DNA of 62,564 nt from an uncultured Shewanella sp. (GCA_947503555.1 CANNEE010000021.1:1-62564); one strand, 5' to 3'; shown: positions 10,455 through 24,223, numbered from the stretch's first letter. Notes: a model not told the origin generated them from the sequence alone. Numbers and translations: made by a program.

Positions 10455-11336
10455 ATGGGTAAGTTAACTGCGATTATTGCCGCTATCTTGGTGATGATAG
10501 GTTTGTCTTCACTATTAGTTGTGAATGAAGGTGAGCGCGCGATTGTATCCCGTTTCGGTAAGGTACTTAAAGATGAAGGCGTAACGCGTGTTTATGTGCC
10601 AGGTCTTCATGTTAAGATTCCTGTGATTGATAAGATCCGTTATCTTGACTCGCGTATTCAAACCTTAGATGGTGCGCCAGACCGTTTTGTTACCTCAGAA
10701 AAGAAAGATTTGATGGTCGATTCCTATGTGAAGTGGCGCATTAAAGACTTTGAGAAATACTATCTATCGACTAATGGTGGTATCAAAGCCAATGCTGAAA
10801 CCTTGCTCCAGCGTAAAATCAACAACGATTTACGTACTGAGTTTGGTCAGCGCACCATTAAAGAGATCGTATCGGGTAAGCGCGATGAGTTGCAAATAGC
10901 TGCGCTATCTAATGCAACTGAAAGTGCTAGAGATCTTGGTATTGAAGTTGTTGATGTACGTGTTAAGCAGATTAATCTGCCAGAGAACGTCAGTAGCAGT
11001 ATTTACCAGCGTATGCGTGCCGAGCGATTAGCAGTTGCTAAAGAACATAGAGCACAAGGTAAAGAGCAGGCTGAAATTATTCGCGCAACAATTGATGCCG
11101 ATGTCACCATTAAGATTGCAGAAGCTGAGCGTAAGGCGTTAACCGTTCGTGGTGAGGGTGATGCACAGGCGGCTAAAATCTATGCTGATGCTTATAATAA
11201 AGATCCTGAGTTCTTTGCATTCACTCGAAGCTTAGAGGCCTATAAAGAAAGCTTTAAAGGCCAAGGTAACGTGATGGTGCTTGAGCCTGATAGTGAGTTC
11301 TTTAACTATATGAAGCAAGCTGACACCAAGAAGTAA
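10455..11336 (+). CDS. hflC: FtsH protease regulator HflC
   Basis: Partner of HflK in the periplasmic SPFH cage on FtsH. An N-terminal membrane anchor (about residues 3-22) is followed directly by the SPFH domain (VNEGERAIVSRFGKV) and a helical region with AQGKEQAEIIRA. Length is 293 residues, as in relatives. It is the last gene of this operon: an intrinsic terminator begins 35 bp after the stop. Confidence 0.96.
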   Translation: MGKLTAIIAAILVMIGLSSLLVVNEGERAIVSRFGKVLKDEGVTRVYVPGLHVKIPVIDKIRYLDSRIQTLDGAPDRFVTSEKKDLMVDSYVKWRIKDFEKYYLSTNGGIKANAETLLQRKINNDLRTEFGQRTIKEIVSGKRDELQIAALSNATESARDLGIEVVDVRVKQINLPENVSSSIYQRMRAERLAVAKEHRAQGKEQAEIIRATIDADVTIKIAEAERKALTVRGEGDAQAAKIYADAYNKDPEFFAFTRSLEAYKESFKGQGNVMVLEPDSEFFNYMKQADTKK

Positions 11337-11370
11337 GCATGCAGAATTAAAAATGACTGAACTTTAGTCT

Positions 11371-11408
11371 AAAAAGCAGGAAAGCGAGTAAGCTGACCTG
11401 CTTTTTTT
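11371..11408 (+). terminator. Rho-independent terminator of the hfq-hflXKC operon
   Basis: AAAAAGCAGG (11371-11380) pairs with CCTGCTTTTT from 11397, and the T-run continues to 11408. The stem and U-tract are strong and lie just after hflC. Confidence 0.88.
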
Positions 11409-11611
11409 ATTTTTAAAGAATTGAAATCACATTTTTTAAGTTAACTTGCTAATTTAGAAGGTAAGAATAAAAACTGGATTTGTGACACATGGCAATAAAA
11501 ACTCCACCAAATTGTACAAAATACGGGCATTTTTCTTACTTTTTTTTAAAAAGTTGCAATATCCTCATCTAAGTTGCGTGTTTTCACTATGATCTGCTTC
11601 TAATTTTTCGT

Positions 11612-11617
11612 TATAAT
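11612..11617 (+). promoter_or_regulatory. Candidate -10 box for petABC
   Basis: TATAAT in the sequence TTCGTTATAATGAGCC, about 100 bp before the petA start. The region upstream (11410-11600) is very AT-rich. No strong -35 at 17 bp is evident, so the match rests on the -10 alone. Confidence 0.45.
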
Positions 11618-11715
11618 GAGCCCCGCCTCAAAGTTCAATTTTGGACAAATGTTAAAAATATTTGGCTAAAGTTTTGAAAAAACAAAAATTCCAACACCCT
11701 CTGGGAGATAAGTGG

Positions 11716-12306
11716 ATGAGCAATGCGCCAGTCGATACCGGACGTCGCAGATTCCTGACAGCCGCAACCGCCGTAGTTGGTGGTGCTGGTGCCGTCGCTG
11801 TAGCGGTTCCCTTCATAAAGTCATGGAATCCGAGTGCCAAAGCGAAAGCTGCAGGTGCGCCGGTAGAAGTAAATATTAGTAAAGTAGAGCCAGGTCAATT
11901 GATCCGTGTGGAATGGCGAGGAAAACCCGTTTGGGTTGTTCGTCGTACGGAAGAAGTGCTAAATCAGCTACCTTCTAACGATCCGCAGCTGAGAGATCCT
12001 GACTCGCTAGAGCCACAACAGCCTGAATATGCACAAAACCCAGTGCGAGCTATTAAGCCTGAGTTTTTTATCGCTGTTGGTATCTGTACCCACCTAGGTT
12101 GTTCGCCTACCTACTTGCCTGATAGCTTTGGTGAGCAAGTAGAAGGTGTCACTTCAGGTTTCTTCTGTCCATGTCATGGTTCTAAGTTTGATATGGCAGG
12201 TCGAGTATTCCAAGGTGTACCTGCACCATTGAACTTGGTGATTCCGCCACATCAATACGTTGATGAAGGCACCGTATTAATCGGTGTTGATTCGGGAGAA
12301 GCATAA
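11716..12306 (+). CDS. petA: Ubiquinol-cytochrome c reductase, Rieske iron-sulfur subunit
   Basis: Electron-transfer subunit of the bc1 complex. The N-terminus has a Tat-type signal anchor with GRRRFL followed by a hydrophobic Ala/Val/Gly segment. The Rieske [2Fe-2S] ligands are in CTHLGC and CPCHGS. The ATG at 11716 is chosen because GGGAG (11703-11707) precedes it by eight bases and it gives the usual 196 residues; a TTG at 11662 would place 18 extra residues before the Tat motif. The stop overlaps the petB start by one base (TAATG). Confidence 0.96.
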   Translation: MSNAPVDTGRRRFLTAATAVVGGAGAVAVAVPFIKSWNPSAKAKAAGAPVEVNISKVEPGQLIRVEWRGKPVWVVRRTEEVLNQLPSNDPQLRDPDSLEPQQPEYAQNPVRAIKPEFFIAVGICTHLGCSPTYLPDSFGEQVEGVTSGFFCPCHGSKFDMAGRVFQGVPAPLNLVIPPHQYVDEGTVLIGVDSGEA

Positions 12307-13520
12307 TGGTCAAGAATATTGTCGACTGGATTGATGCGCGTATTCCTATGACGGCTACCTACAACCGTCATGTGGGTCAATACGCAACACCTACTAACTT
12401 TAACTTTTGGTACTTTTTTGGCTCGTTAGCCATGTTAGTACTGGTTAACCAACTGCTAACAGGTATTTGGCTAACCATGAACTATGTACCAACAGCCGAA
12501 GGCGCTTTTGCGTCTATCGAATACATCATGCGTGATGTTGAGTATGGTTGGTTGCTACGTTATATGCACTCAACAGGGGCATCAGCCTTCTTCGTTGTGA
12601 TCTATTTGCATATGTTCCGCGGCCTACTATATGGCTCATATCAGAAACCGAGAGAGCTACTTTGGCTATTCGGTATGTTGATCTTCTTAGTGCTAATGGC
12701 TGAAGCCTTTATGGGTTATCTACTGCCTTGGGGACAGATGTCTTACTGGGGTGCTCAGGTAATTATCTCACTATTTGGTGCAATTCCAGTTATCGGTGAC
12801 GATTTAACCCTGTGGATTCGTGGTGACTTCGTTGTTTCTGGTGCGACCCTAAACCGCTTCTTTGCGCTGCACGTTATCGCATTGCCTTTGGTATTAGTTG
12901 TCTTAGTATTCCTGCACTTGATTGCACTACACGAAGTGGGTTCAAACAACCCTGATGGTATCGAAATCAAGCAAAATAAAGATGAGAACGGCTGGCCGAA
13001 AGATGGTATCCCATTCCACCCTTATTACACGGTGAAGGATATCGTTGGTGTAGCAGGTTTCTTAATCGTGTTCTGTTATGTGCTCTTCTTTATGCCAGAA
13101 GGTGGTGGTTACTTCCTAGAGAAGCCAAACTTTGAAGCGGCTAACCCGATGAAGACCCCTGAGCATATTGCACCTGTTTGGTACTTTACACCTTTCTACG
13201 CTATTTTGCGTGCAATTCCTGATAAGTTATTGGGTGTTGTTGGCATGGGTCTAGCGATTGGTGTGCTATTTATCCTACCTTGGTTAGATAGATGTAAAGT
13301 GAAGTCTATGCGCTATCGCAGCATGACACATAAGCTGAATATTGCTCAGTTTGCTGTGTCGTTTATCGTCCTAGGTTATCTAGGTGCGGTGCCTGCGACG
13401 CCTGCACTAACTATTGCTGCACGTATCTTCACTGTGACTTACTTTGGCTTCTTCCTGTTCCTATTTATTTACAGTAAGAATGAGAAAACTAAGCCTGTAC
13501 CAGAGAGGTTGACACACTAA
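12306..13520 (+). CDS. petB: Ubiquinol-cytochrome c reductase, cytochrome b
   Basis: Quinol-oxidising membrane core of the bc1 complex. It has eight or more membrane helices over 404 residues. The two haem-b histidine pairs are visible in helices with RYMHSTGASAFF, YLHMFRG, LHVIALPL and FLHLIALH. The Qo-site PEW-type motif appears as PVWYF (APVWYFTPFY), a common bacterial variant. Translation is coupled on both sides by one-base TAATG overlaps with petA and petC. Confidence 0.97.
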   Translation: MVKNIVDWIDARIPMTATYNRHVGQYATPTNFNFWYFFGSLAMLVLVNQLLTGIWLTMNYVPTAEGAFASIEYIMRDVEYGWLLRYMHSTGASAFFVVIYLHMFRGLLYGSYQKPRELLWLFGMLIFLVLMAEAFMGYLLPWGQMSYWGAQVIISLFGAIPVIGDDLTLWIRGDFVVSGATLNRFFALHVIALPLVLVVLVFLHLIALHEVGSNNPDGIEIKQNKDENGWPKDGIPFHPYYTVKDIVGVAGFLIVFCYVLFFMPEGGGYFLEKPNFEAANPMKTPEHIAPVWYFTPFYAILRAIPDKLLGVVGMGLAIGVLFILPWLDRCKVKSMRYRSMTHKLNIAQFAVSFIVLGYLGAVPATPALTIAARIFTVTYFGFFLFLFIYSKNEKTKPVPERLTH

Positions 13521-14215
13521 TGAAAAAATTACTGATTGCGTTAGTAAGTTTAGTGCCTGTTCTAGCCTTCGCTGCTGGCTCTAATGTGCACTTAGATAAG
13601 GCCAATATTGACCTGCATGATACTGAGTCGCTACAACGTGGTTTAGGCTTGTTCCAAAACTATTGTTCTGGCTGTCACAGTACTCAATACCAGAGATACA
13701 ACCGAGTGGCTGAAGATCTTGATATCTCAATCGATGATATGAAGGCTAAATATAAGTTTACCGAAGGTAAAATTGGTAGCTTAATGCACAATGCTATTCC
13801 ACAAGCCGATGCGGCTAAGTGGTTTGGTGCTGCGCCACCGGATTTGACACTGGTTGCACGTGTTCGTGGTGAAGACTGGGTATATTCATACCTGAAAGGT
13901 TTTTATCAAGACCCAAGTCGTCCATTTGGCGTAAATAACACGGTATTCCCACTTGTGGGTATGCCACATGTATTGCAGGAACTACAAGGTACTCCTGTAT
14001 TACAAGAAGATGGAACCACGGTATCTACGGGTGGTTCTATGAATGCGGAAGAGTATGACGAAGCTGTACGTGATATTACTGGTTTCTTGGTGTATTCGGC
14101 AGAACCTATCAGACTAGAGCGTGAAAGACTCGGTTGGTGGGTGATGGGCTTCCTATTTATCTTCTTTATTGTGGCCTACCTCTTAAAGAAAGAGTACTGG
14201 AAGGATGTACATTAG
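13520..14215 (+). CDS. petC: Ubiquinol-cytochrome c reductase, cytochrome c1
   Basis: Haem-c subunit that passes electrons from Rieske to soluble cytochrome c. It has a signal peptide (about 1-19), a CSGCH haem-attachment motif near residue 50 and a C-terminal membrane anchor (about 205-224, WWVMGFLFIFFIVAYLL). The likely distal Met ligand is in PLVGMPHVL. Length is 231 residues. It is the last pet gene; a strong hairpin follows after 37 bp. Confidence 0.96.
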   Translation: MKKLLIALVSLVPVLAFAAGSNVHLDKANIDLHDTESLQRGLGLFQNYCSGCHSTQYQRYNRVAEDLDISIDDMKAKYKFTEGKIGSLMHNAIPQADAAKWFGAAPPDLTLVARVRGEDWVYSYLKGFYQDPSRPFGVNNTVFPLVGMPHVLQELQGTPVLQEDGTTVSTGGSMNAEEYDEAVRDITGFLVYSAEPIRLERERLGWWVMGFLFIFFIVAYLLKKEYWKDVH

Positions 14216-14252
14216 GTAGCAATACCGAGTAAAATGTAAAAATCCGCATAAT

Positions 14253-14294
14253 GTAAACGGGGGGCTTAGCCCCTCGTTTACGTTTGTTTTTTTT
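14253..14294 (+). terminator. Strong terminator or leader hairpin between petC and sspA
   Basis: A 13-bp stem, GTAAACG (53-59) plus GGGGC (61-65) pairing with GCCCC (69-73) and CGTTTAC (75-81), counted from 14200, with one G-T pair and a TTA loop. It is followed by GTTTGTTTTTTTT. It ends only 18 bp before the sspA ATG, so any sspA promoter must lie upstream and transcripts must read through it. Confidence 0.85.
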
Positions 14295-14311
14295 GATACT
14301 GGAGGGTACCA

Positions 14312-14941
14312 ATGGCTGTAGCTGCCAATAAACGCTCTATCATGAGCTTGTTCTCAGGTGCTGATGATCTTTATAGCCATCAAGTGCGCATTGTACTGGC
14401 TGAGAAAGGGGTAACTGTAGACGTACTGCAGGTGAATCCAAGCGATATGCCTGAAAACTTACTGGAAGTGAATCCATATAACTCAGTACCTACTTTGGTC
14501 GATCGTGAGTTGGTGTTGTATGAGTCTCGCATCATTATGGAATACCTAGATGAGCGTTTCCCACATCCGCCGCTAATGCCAGTTTACCCTGTGTCTCGTG
14601 GTAAGACGCGTTTGATGATGCATCGTATTGAGAACGACTGGTACACCTTAGTTGAACGTATTCGTAACGGTGACCGTGCCGATGCCGCTCGTCGTGAGCT
14701 ACAGGAAAGCTTAACGTCCATCGCGCCTATCTTCGCAGAAATGCCTTATTTCATGAGTGAAGAGTTCGGCTTAGCCGATTGTTACCTTGGTCCACTATTA
14801 TGGCGTCTACCAGTACTGGGTATTCAGCTTGATAGCCGAGTGACTAAAGACATTAAAGCTTATATGACACGTATTTTTGAGCGTGAGTCATTCAAAGCAT
14901 CGCTAACTGAGGCCGAGCGCGAAATGCGCATGGGTATCTAA
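14312..14941 (+). CDS. sspA: Stringent starvation protein A
   Basis: RNA-polymerase-associated, GST-fold protein that modulates sigma70 transcription in stationary phase and acid stress. The N-terminal thioredoxin-like domain includes SVPTLVDRELVLYES, and the C-terminal domain is all-helical. The catalytic residue of true glutathione transferases is not evident, as in other SspA proteins. Length 209; GGAGG at 14301-14305. The stop overlaps the sspB start by one base. A terminator-like hairpin lies in its immediate leader, which may make its expression depend on read-through from pet. Confidence 0.95.
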   Translation: MAVAANKRSIMSLFSGADDLYSHQVRIVLAEKGVTVDVLQVNPSDMPENLLEVNPYNSVPTLVDRELVLYESRIIMEYLDERFPHPPLMPVYPVSRGKTRLMMHRIENDWYTLVERIRNGDRADAARRELQESLTSIAPIFAEMPYFMSEEFGLADCYLGPLLWRLPVLGIQLDSRVTKDIKAYMTRIFERESFKASLTEAEREMRMGI

Positions 14942-15429
14942 TGGAAGGCTTAACACCAAGTCGTCCTTATTTGCTAAGGGCCTATTACGACTGGTTAATG
15001 GACAACCAATTAACGCCACATGTTGTGGTTGATGCCTTTGTACCTGGTACTCAGGTTCCTCAGCAGTATGTTAAAGATGGTCAGATAGTACTGAATATCA
15101 CGGCTAGTGCTGTTGGTAATCTGCAGATCGGCAATGAGTTTATTGAATTCAGTGCACGGTTCGGCGGGGTGCCTCAGCAAGTGGTGTTACCTATGGCCTC
15201 TATCGTTGCCATTTATGCGAGAGAAAATGGTGCGGGAACTGTGTTTGATGTGGAAGAAGCCTATTCAACGCCTTCTGAGCCAGAGCCTGAGAGCCCATTT
15301 GGACTATCTGCAGTCAAAACCGAGGAGCGCGCTTCTATCGCAGATGCCTCTTTGAGTCGTGATGGGCCATCGTCTAAGCCACAAGAGAGTGCGCCAAAGC
15401 GTGCAAGTCATTTAACTCTGGTTAAATAA
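14941..15429 (+). CDS. sspB: ClpXP protease specificity-enhancing factor SspB
   Basis: Adaptor that tethers ssrA-tagged proteins to ClpXP. The folded N-terminal domain (about 1-110) has RPYLLRAYYDWLMDN and NLQIGNEFIEFSARFGG. The linker is acidic and Pro/Ser-rich, and the conserved C-terminal ClpX-binding tail reads RASHLTLVK. Length is 162 residues. It is coupled to sspA through a TAATG overlap and closed by an intrinsic terminator. Confidence 0.96.
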   Translation: MEGLTPSRPYLLRAYYDWLMDNQLTPHVVVDAFVPGTQVPQQYVKDGQIVLNITASAVGNLQIGNEFIEFSARFGGVPQQVVLPMASIVAIYARENGAGTVFDVEEAYSTPSEPEPESPFGLSAVKTEERASIADASLSRDGPSSKPQESAPKRASHLTLVK

Positions 15430-15457
15430 GCTTTTTGTCGCTGAGCAATATGTATTG

Positions 15458-15484
15458 AAAGCCAACCTTAAGGTTGGCTTTTTT
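15458..15484 (+). terminator. Rho-independent terminator after sspB
   Basis: A perfect 10-bp stem AAAGCCAACC/GGTTGGCTTT with a TTAA loop and a T-run to 15484. Confidence 0.92.
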
Positions 15485-15583
15485 GTGCCCTAAGCTTCAT
15501 TTTAGCAATCTACATCACATTTGTGGTAGCATCGCCAGCCATTGGCTAATTAGGGCATGCCCAAAGCGTATCGGAATTAATAG

Positions 15584-16159
15584 ATGTTACTTGTGATAGA
15601 TAATTACGACTCTTTTACCTTCAATCTAGTGCAATACTTTCAGCAGCTAGGTCAAGAGGTGATGGTGAAGCGTAATGATGAAGTAACGATTACTGATATC
15701 GAAGCGTTAGCACCGACACATCTAGTTATCTCTCCCGGTCCTTGTACGCCAAATGAAGCAGGGATCTCGCTACAAGCGATTAAACACTTTGCGGGTAAAT
15801 TGCCGATTTTGGGAGTTTGCCTTGGTCATCAAGCCATTGCTCAAGTCTATGGTGTTGATGTGATTCGAGCTAAACGCTTAATGCATGGTAAGGTCAGTGC
15901 CATTGAGCATAATGGTGTCGGCTTATTTAAAGATTTGAACCAACCTCTTAGTGTTACCCGTTATCACTCGCTTATAATTGAAACTGTTCCTGAAGGCTTT
16001 CAGTTAGACGCTTGGTTAGATACCCCTGAGTATGGTCGGGAAATTATGGCGATGAGTCATAAAACCTTGCCGATCTGGAGTGTACAGTTCCATCCAGAAT
16101 CAATATTGACCGAACAGGGATTGGAGCTACTTAATAACTTCATTCAGTATCAAGACTGA
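15584..16159 (+). CDS. pabA: Glutamine amidotransferase, aminodeoxychorismate/anthranilate synthase component II
   Basis: Releases ammonia from glutamine for the PabB (folate) or TrpE (tryptophan) partner enzyme. It is a class I glutamine amidotransferase of 191 residues with the full triad: Cys79 in GVCLGHQ, His170 and Glu172 in QFHPES. The [14 protein letters not shown] start is standard for PabA/TrpG. No pabB or trpE is adjacent, so it is probably the PabA paralogue of Shewanella-like genomes, but sequence alone does not separate the two roles. Confidence 0.9.
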   Translation: MLLVIDNYDSFTFNLVQYFQQLGQEVMVKRNDEVTITDIEALAPTHLVISPGPCTPNEAGISLQAIKHFAGKLPILGVCLGHQAIAQVYGVDVIRAKRLMHGKVSAIEHNGVGLFKDLNQPLSVTRYHSLIIETVPEGFQLDAWLDTPEYGREIMAMSHKTLPIWSVQFHPESILTEQGLELLNNFIQYQD

Positions 16160-16253
16160 TTTTCTGTTACATAAAAGTTTGCTTAACTGAGAACTTCCCG
16201 CTGTTTCTGTGGTATAACAAGCCGCAAATAATAAAGCACAAAAGGGAAGCAAG

Positions 16254-18746
16254 ATGAATTTAGTCTCTGCACATTCAGGACTTAAGCAAGCGGCGTTTAG
16301 CGTGCTTGCACTAGCCATACTCTCAGGCTGTACTTCAACCTCTCTCGATAAAGTTACTTCAAAGACGACTGAGGCAAATGTCAATTTGACAGAGCCTGTA
16401 ACAGCCGATACGCCGCTCACGCTAAAGCAAATTATGGCCGATCCCGATTGGATGGGAATTTTAGCCAAAGGTGCATATTGGAGTGATGACAGCAAAGATA
16501 TTTACTTCGTTCGTCAGCCCTATTCTTCTCCTATTAAGGACTATTACAGACAGGCTGTCGCTCAAGGTGATGCGGTTAAGCTGTCGTTAGCAGAGTATCA
16601 TCAAGCCGATCAACGCAAGGGGCAGCTTAGCCCAGATAGAACCGAGAAAGCCTATCTATACCAAGGTAATTTATTCGTTAAAAACCTGAGCACGGGTAAG
16701 GTTTCCCAATTAACTAAGCTTAATACCGCCATTGATGGTATTCGCTTTCTCACCAATGGCAATTTAGCCTATTGGCAGGGCAATAGTGTTTTCACTATCC
16801 ATAGGGACACGGGATTAGTAGAGCAGATTGCCGATATCAAAATGGCTAAGGCACCAAAGAAGATTAATGAGCCACAAAGCTATTTAGCCAAACAGCAGCA
16901 AAGACTGATCAAGTATGTGGCGAAGCAATATCAAGATGCTAAAGCTAAAGTCGAGCATAAGAAAGCGCGAGAAGAACAAGACCTAAGCATGGCGTCTAAA
17001 GCCTTCTATCTAGGAGATGACGAGCGCATAAGTGAGCTAAGCGTATCGCCATCGGGTCGTTATATTCTGCTCTCTTTGATTGATAAGAATTATAGCTGGC
17101 GCAGTGAGCATGACATCATGCCTAATTACCTTGGTAAAGAGGGGTATGTCGATGCGGTGAATGCGAGAGCGAGAGTGGCCGAAGATAATCCTCCGGGAGA
17201 GCGTTTTGTCTTATTGGATTTGGCTGAGCATAAACAGTTGCCTGTGACCATTGAAGGTTTAACTGGCTATGATCAAGATGTGTTTGCTCAAGTAAAGCTG
17301 GAAAATGCTAAGGCTAAAGGTGAGAATTACCATTCGGTAAAGGCTCCAAGAAAGATTCAATTGATGCAGGATTGGGGCTGGGGGCAAAGTGCGATTCAGT
17401 GGAGCCCTAATGGTCAAGCCCTTGCTGTGATGCTAGAAGCTGTCGATAACAAAGACCGATGGATAGCCAGTGTGAATCTCGATTCGGGTAAATTGACGAC
17501 CCAGCATAGACTTCATGATGATGCGTGGATTAACTATACCCACAATCAGTATGGCTGGTTGCCAAATAATAAGGCTTTGTATTATTTATCGGAAGAGTCA
17601 GGCTATTCTCAGTTATATACTCAGACTATCAATGGTAAAGCTAAGGCGTTAACGCAAGGGCAGTTTGTTGTTAGTAATGTCACCTTAGGTCCTAAGGGGG
17701 AATATCTCTATTACAAGGCAAATAAACAGCATCCTGGCATCGAGAATGTGTATCGGGTCGAACTAGCAACAGGTCTGAATCAGCAGCTTACTGATTGGCA
17801 AGGTAAGCTAGATTATGTATTAAGCCCAAATGGTCATAAGTTGCTGCTGAGCGCTTCTAAACGCACTCAGCCTGCTGAGCTATATGTGCAGGCCATTGGC
17901 GGTAAACTTAAGCAGTTAACCCATTATACAAGTGAGGCGTTTAAGTCTTATCCTTGGCAGGCACCTGAGGTCGTAGCCGTACCTTCTAGTCATGGTGTTG
18001 GCGAAATCTATGCTCGGGTCTATCTGCCACAGGGCTTTGATAAAAGCCGTGCCGATAAATATCCTGCGGTGATCTTTAACCATGGTGCAGGCTATCTGCA
18101 AAATGCCCATTACGGTTTTTCTGGTTACTTCCGTGAATTTATGTTCCACAACCTGCTTGCACAACAAGGCTATGTGGTGATGGATATGGACTATCGTGGT
18201 TCTAAAGGGTACGGTCGAGACTGGCGCACAGCCATATATCGTAATATGGGACACTCAGAGGTAGAAGATTTAGCCGATGGTGTGACTTGGATGGCTCAGC
18301 ACGCGAATATCGATACAAAGCGTGTAGGCACCTATGGTGGCTCATACGGCGGCTTCTTAACCTTTATGGCATTATTTACTGAGCCAGATCTTTTCCAAGC
18401 GGGAGCTGCATTGCGTCCGGTAACAGATTGGGCTCACTATAACGCGCCTTATACTTCTAATATTCTTAATACTCCAGATATCGATGCTATCGCCTTTGAG
18501 CGTAGTTCGCCGATTGAATTTGCCCAAGGGTTAGAGAAGCCATTGCTGATTATGACGGGGGTGCTTGATGACAATGTGTTTTTCCAAGATAGCGTGCGTC
18601 TAGTACAGCGTTTAATTGAATTGGAGAAGCCGATGTTTGAAACTGCTATCTATCCGGTTGAACCCCATGGGTTCCGTCAGCCTTCGAGTTGGTTAGACGA
18701 GTACCGTCGCATTTATAAGCTTTTCGACCAAGAGCTAAAAAAATAA
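16254..18746 (+). CDS. S9-family prolyl oligopeptidase-like lipoprotein
   Basis: Secreted serine peptidase of the DPP-IV/acylaminoacyl-peptidase type, 830 residues. A lipoprotein signal with lipobox LSGC places the acylated Cys at residue 26, so it is membrane-anchored and likely periplasmic or outer-membrane facing. An N-terminal beta-propeller (about 60-580) leads to an alpha/beta-hydrolase domain. The catalytic triad is Ser697 (GGSYGG), Asp772 (LDDNV) and His805 (EPHGF). AGGGAAGC precedes the ATG. It stands alone and ends at a strong terminator. Substrate is unknown; peptide scavenging is a reasonable guess. Confidence 0.92.
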   Translation: MNLVSAHSGLKQAAFSVLALAILSGCTSTSLDKVTSKTTEANVNLTEPVTADTPLTLKQIMADPDWMGILAKGAYWSDDSKDIYFVRQPYSSPIKDYYRQAVAQGDAVKLSLAEYHQADQRKGQLSPDRTEKAYLYQGNLFVKNLSTGKVSQLTKLNTAIDGIRFLTNGNLAYWQGNSVFTIHRDTGLVEQIADIKMAKAPKKINEPQSYLAKQQQRLIKYVAKQYQDAKAKVEHKKAREEQDLSMASKAFYLGDDERISELSVSPSGRYILLSLIDKNYSWRSEHDIMPNYLGKEGYVDAVNARARVAEDNPPGERFVLLDLAEHKQLPVTIEGLTGYDQDVFAQVKLENAKAKGENYHSVKAPRKIQLMQDWGWGQSAIQWSPNGQALAVMLEAVDNKDRWIASVNLDSGKLTTQHRLHDDAWINYTHNQYGWLPNNKALYYLSEESGYSQLYTQTINGKAKALTQGQFVVSNVTLGPKGEYLYYKANKQHPGIENVYRVELATGLNQQLTDWQGKLDYVLSPNGHKLLLSASKRTQPAELYVQAIGGKLKQLTHYTSEAFKSYPWQAPEVVAVPSSHGVGEIYARVYLPQGFDKSRADKYPAVIFNHGAGYLQNAHYGFSGYFREFMFHNLLAQQGYVVMDMDYRGSKGYGRDWRTAIYRNMGHSEVEDLADGVTWMAQHANIDTKRVGTYGGSYGGFLTFMALFTEPDLFQAGAALRPVTDWAHYNAPYTSNILNTPDIDAIAFERSSPIEFAQGLEKPLLIMTGVLDDNVFFQDSVRLVQRLIELEKPMFETAIYPVEPHGFRQPSSWLDEYRRIYKLFDQELKK

Positions 18747-18773
18747 CCCATACTATTAATATCAGAAATGTAT

Positions 18774-18799
18774 AAAAGGCCTCATATTGAGGCCTTTTT
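18774..18799 (+). terminator. Rho-independent terminator after the S9 peptidase
   Basis: A perfect 11-bp stem AAAAGGCCTCA/TGAGGCCTTTT with a TAT loop. The symmetrical A/T flanks also allow use on the other strand. Confidence 0.92.
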
Positions 18800-18885
18800 A
18801 TTGCATGTAATACGCTAGTATAATGAAATGACATTAATTGTACTTTTTATATAAGTTTAAAGAGTTCAGATAGCGCTAAATAGTT

Positions 18886-20043
18886 GTGGAGGTTGAAACG
18901 GTAGTGATATCGATTGCTGGTAGTGTTAAAAGTGGCGAAATTTTGGCGATAGAGCGTCGGCTTTATCAGCAGCTGATCGTGGGTAAACAGAAAACTCGCA
19001 GTATGTTTGACGAGTTCGATGCCGATCTTGAGCCAGATGCCAATAAGCTCGATGTCGAGCGTGATGCTATCTATGATCGTATGACCAAACAGATCCAAGC
19101 GAGAGAGCTGTTTGAAGCTGTATCTACCCAACTGACTAATACAGTTTGTAGCAGTATGGAGAATCAACTCGCCAGTCCTGCTCAAGCTCTTGAGTTCTCC
19201 CAAGTTAATGAGCAACAGATCTTAATGCTGGATTTGTTGCAATCAAAGAGCCTTGATTTAAATCGCCTTAGGCCTTTGATTAGCAATCAGAGCTGGCTCG
19301 CTCGCGATCTGCTCAATATGGTCAATAGCCCGTCATTTAGAAATAAGGCGCCTCAAGGATCAGATGTTAAGGTTACTGATATTAAGTTAGTGTTGAACTA
19401 TATTGGCGTTGAAAACCTTCGAAAAGTGATCCCCTATTTTTGTCTGCGCAACTGGCTTCCAGGTGGGCATGCTAATTTGCTGTGGACCAACAGAAAGCTG
19501 TGGCGTTATTCCATAGTGTCGGCTATTGCGGTATTAGCACTCGCTCGATTGCATGGTCGTAATCCTAGTTTTTTGTATACGGCAACCTTGTTGAATCAAT
19601 TAGGCACTTCGGTGATCTTAAGTAACAGTGCTAGATTATTTGAAAAGACTTGGGGTACTTGGCTCAGGGAAGCGAGCAGCACTCGTGATAAAGAGGTCTA
19701 CGACGCTGTAATGGCCAGTGAGTATCCGGCTAGTGAAGTCTTGGAGCAAGTCCTAGCCCATGGTGAAACGCTAAATTGGAAGTTACTTCATCTATTGGAT
19801 TTCAATAAAAGTAAGCTGGCACGACTACAGTTCGAGTTAGATCAAACTATGGCGTTTAATGATCTTTCTTTTGATGCCAAGTTAATTGCAAAAGCACGTT
19901 GCTATGCCAAGGTGTTGCTACTCGAGGAGATGCGACAAATTGAGCCCCAAGAGAAGAAGCGAATGTTTGATTACTATGAGTTTAGTGAACAAGAGCTGTT
20001 ACGCTTAAAAGGACAGAATTACCGAAAGCTAGATCTGGTTTAG
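18886..20043 (+). CDS. HDOD-domain signalling protein
   Basis: About 385 residues. A variable N-terminal part (1-105) is followed by an HDOD domain (about 110-300), recognisable from LMLDLLQSKSLDLNRL, LARDLLNMVNSPSF and IGVENLRKVIPYF. HDOD is a helical relative of HD hydrolases without the catalytic His-Asp, usually in two-component or c-di-GMP related regulation. The start is uncertain: GTG at 18886, or GTG at 18904 which has GGAGG 11 bases upstream. No output domain is visible. The role is unknown beyond the family. Confidence 0.82.
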   Translation: MEVETVVISIAGSVKSGEILAIERRLYQQLIVGKQKTRSMFDEFDADLEPDANKLDVERDAIYDRMTKQIQARELFEAVSTQLTNTVCSSMENQLASPAQALEFSQVNEQQILMLDLLQSKSLDLNRLRPLISNQSWLARDLLNMVNSPSFRNKAPQGSDVKVTDIKLVLNYIGVENLRKVIPYFCLRNWLPGGHANLLWTNRKLWRYSIVSAIAVLALARLHGRNPSFLYTATLLNQLGTSVILSNSARLFEKTWGTWLREASSTRDKEVYDAVMASEYPASEVLEQVLAHGETLNWKLLHLLDFNKSKLARLQFELDQTMAFNDLSFDAKLIAKARCYAKVLLLEEMRQIEPQEKKRMFDYYEFSEQELLRLKGQNYRKLDLV

Positions 20044-21619
<1,576 letters not shown>

Positions 21620-21731
21620 ATTTGATGAGGTAATGCCCAAATGGGCGTTCCTCATTAAGTGATTAGAGTGACTGGGACTAAGCTGCATTTGCGTAGGTCC
21701 CAGTGGCTCTTGTTTATGCTAGGAGATAGTG

Positions 21732-24223
<2,492 letters not shown>

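Noticed and set aside
18886-20043. HDOD protein as a c-di-GMP phosphodiesterase
   Set aside because: HDOD lacks the HD-GYP catalytic residues; only a regulatory role is supported.
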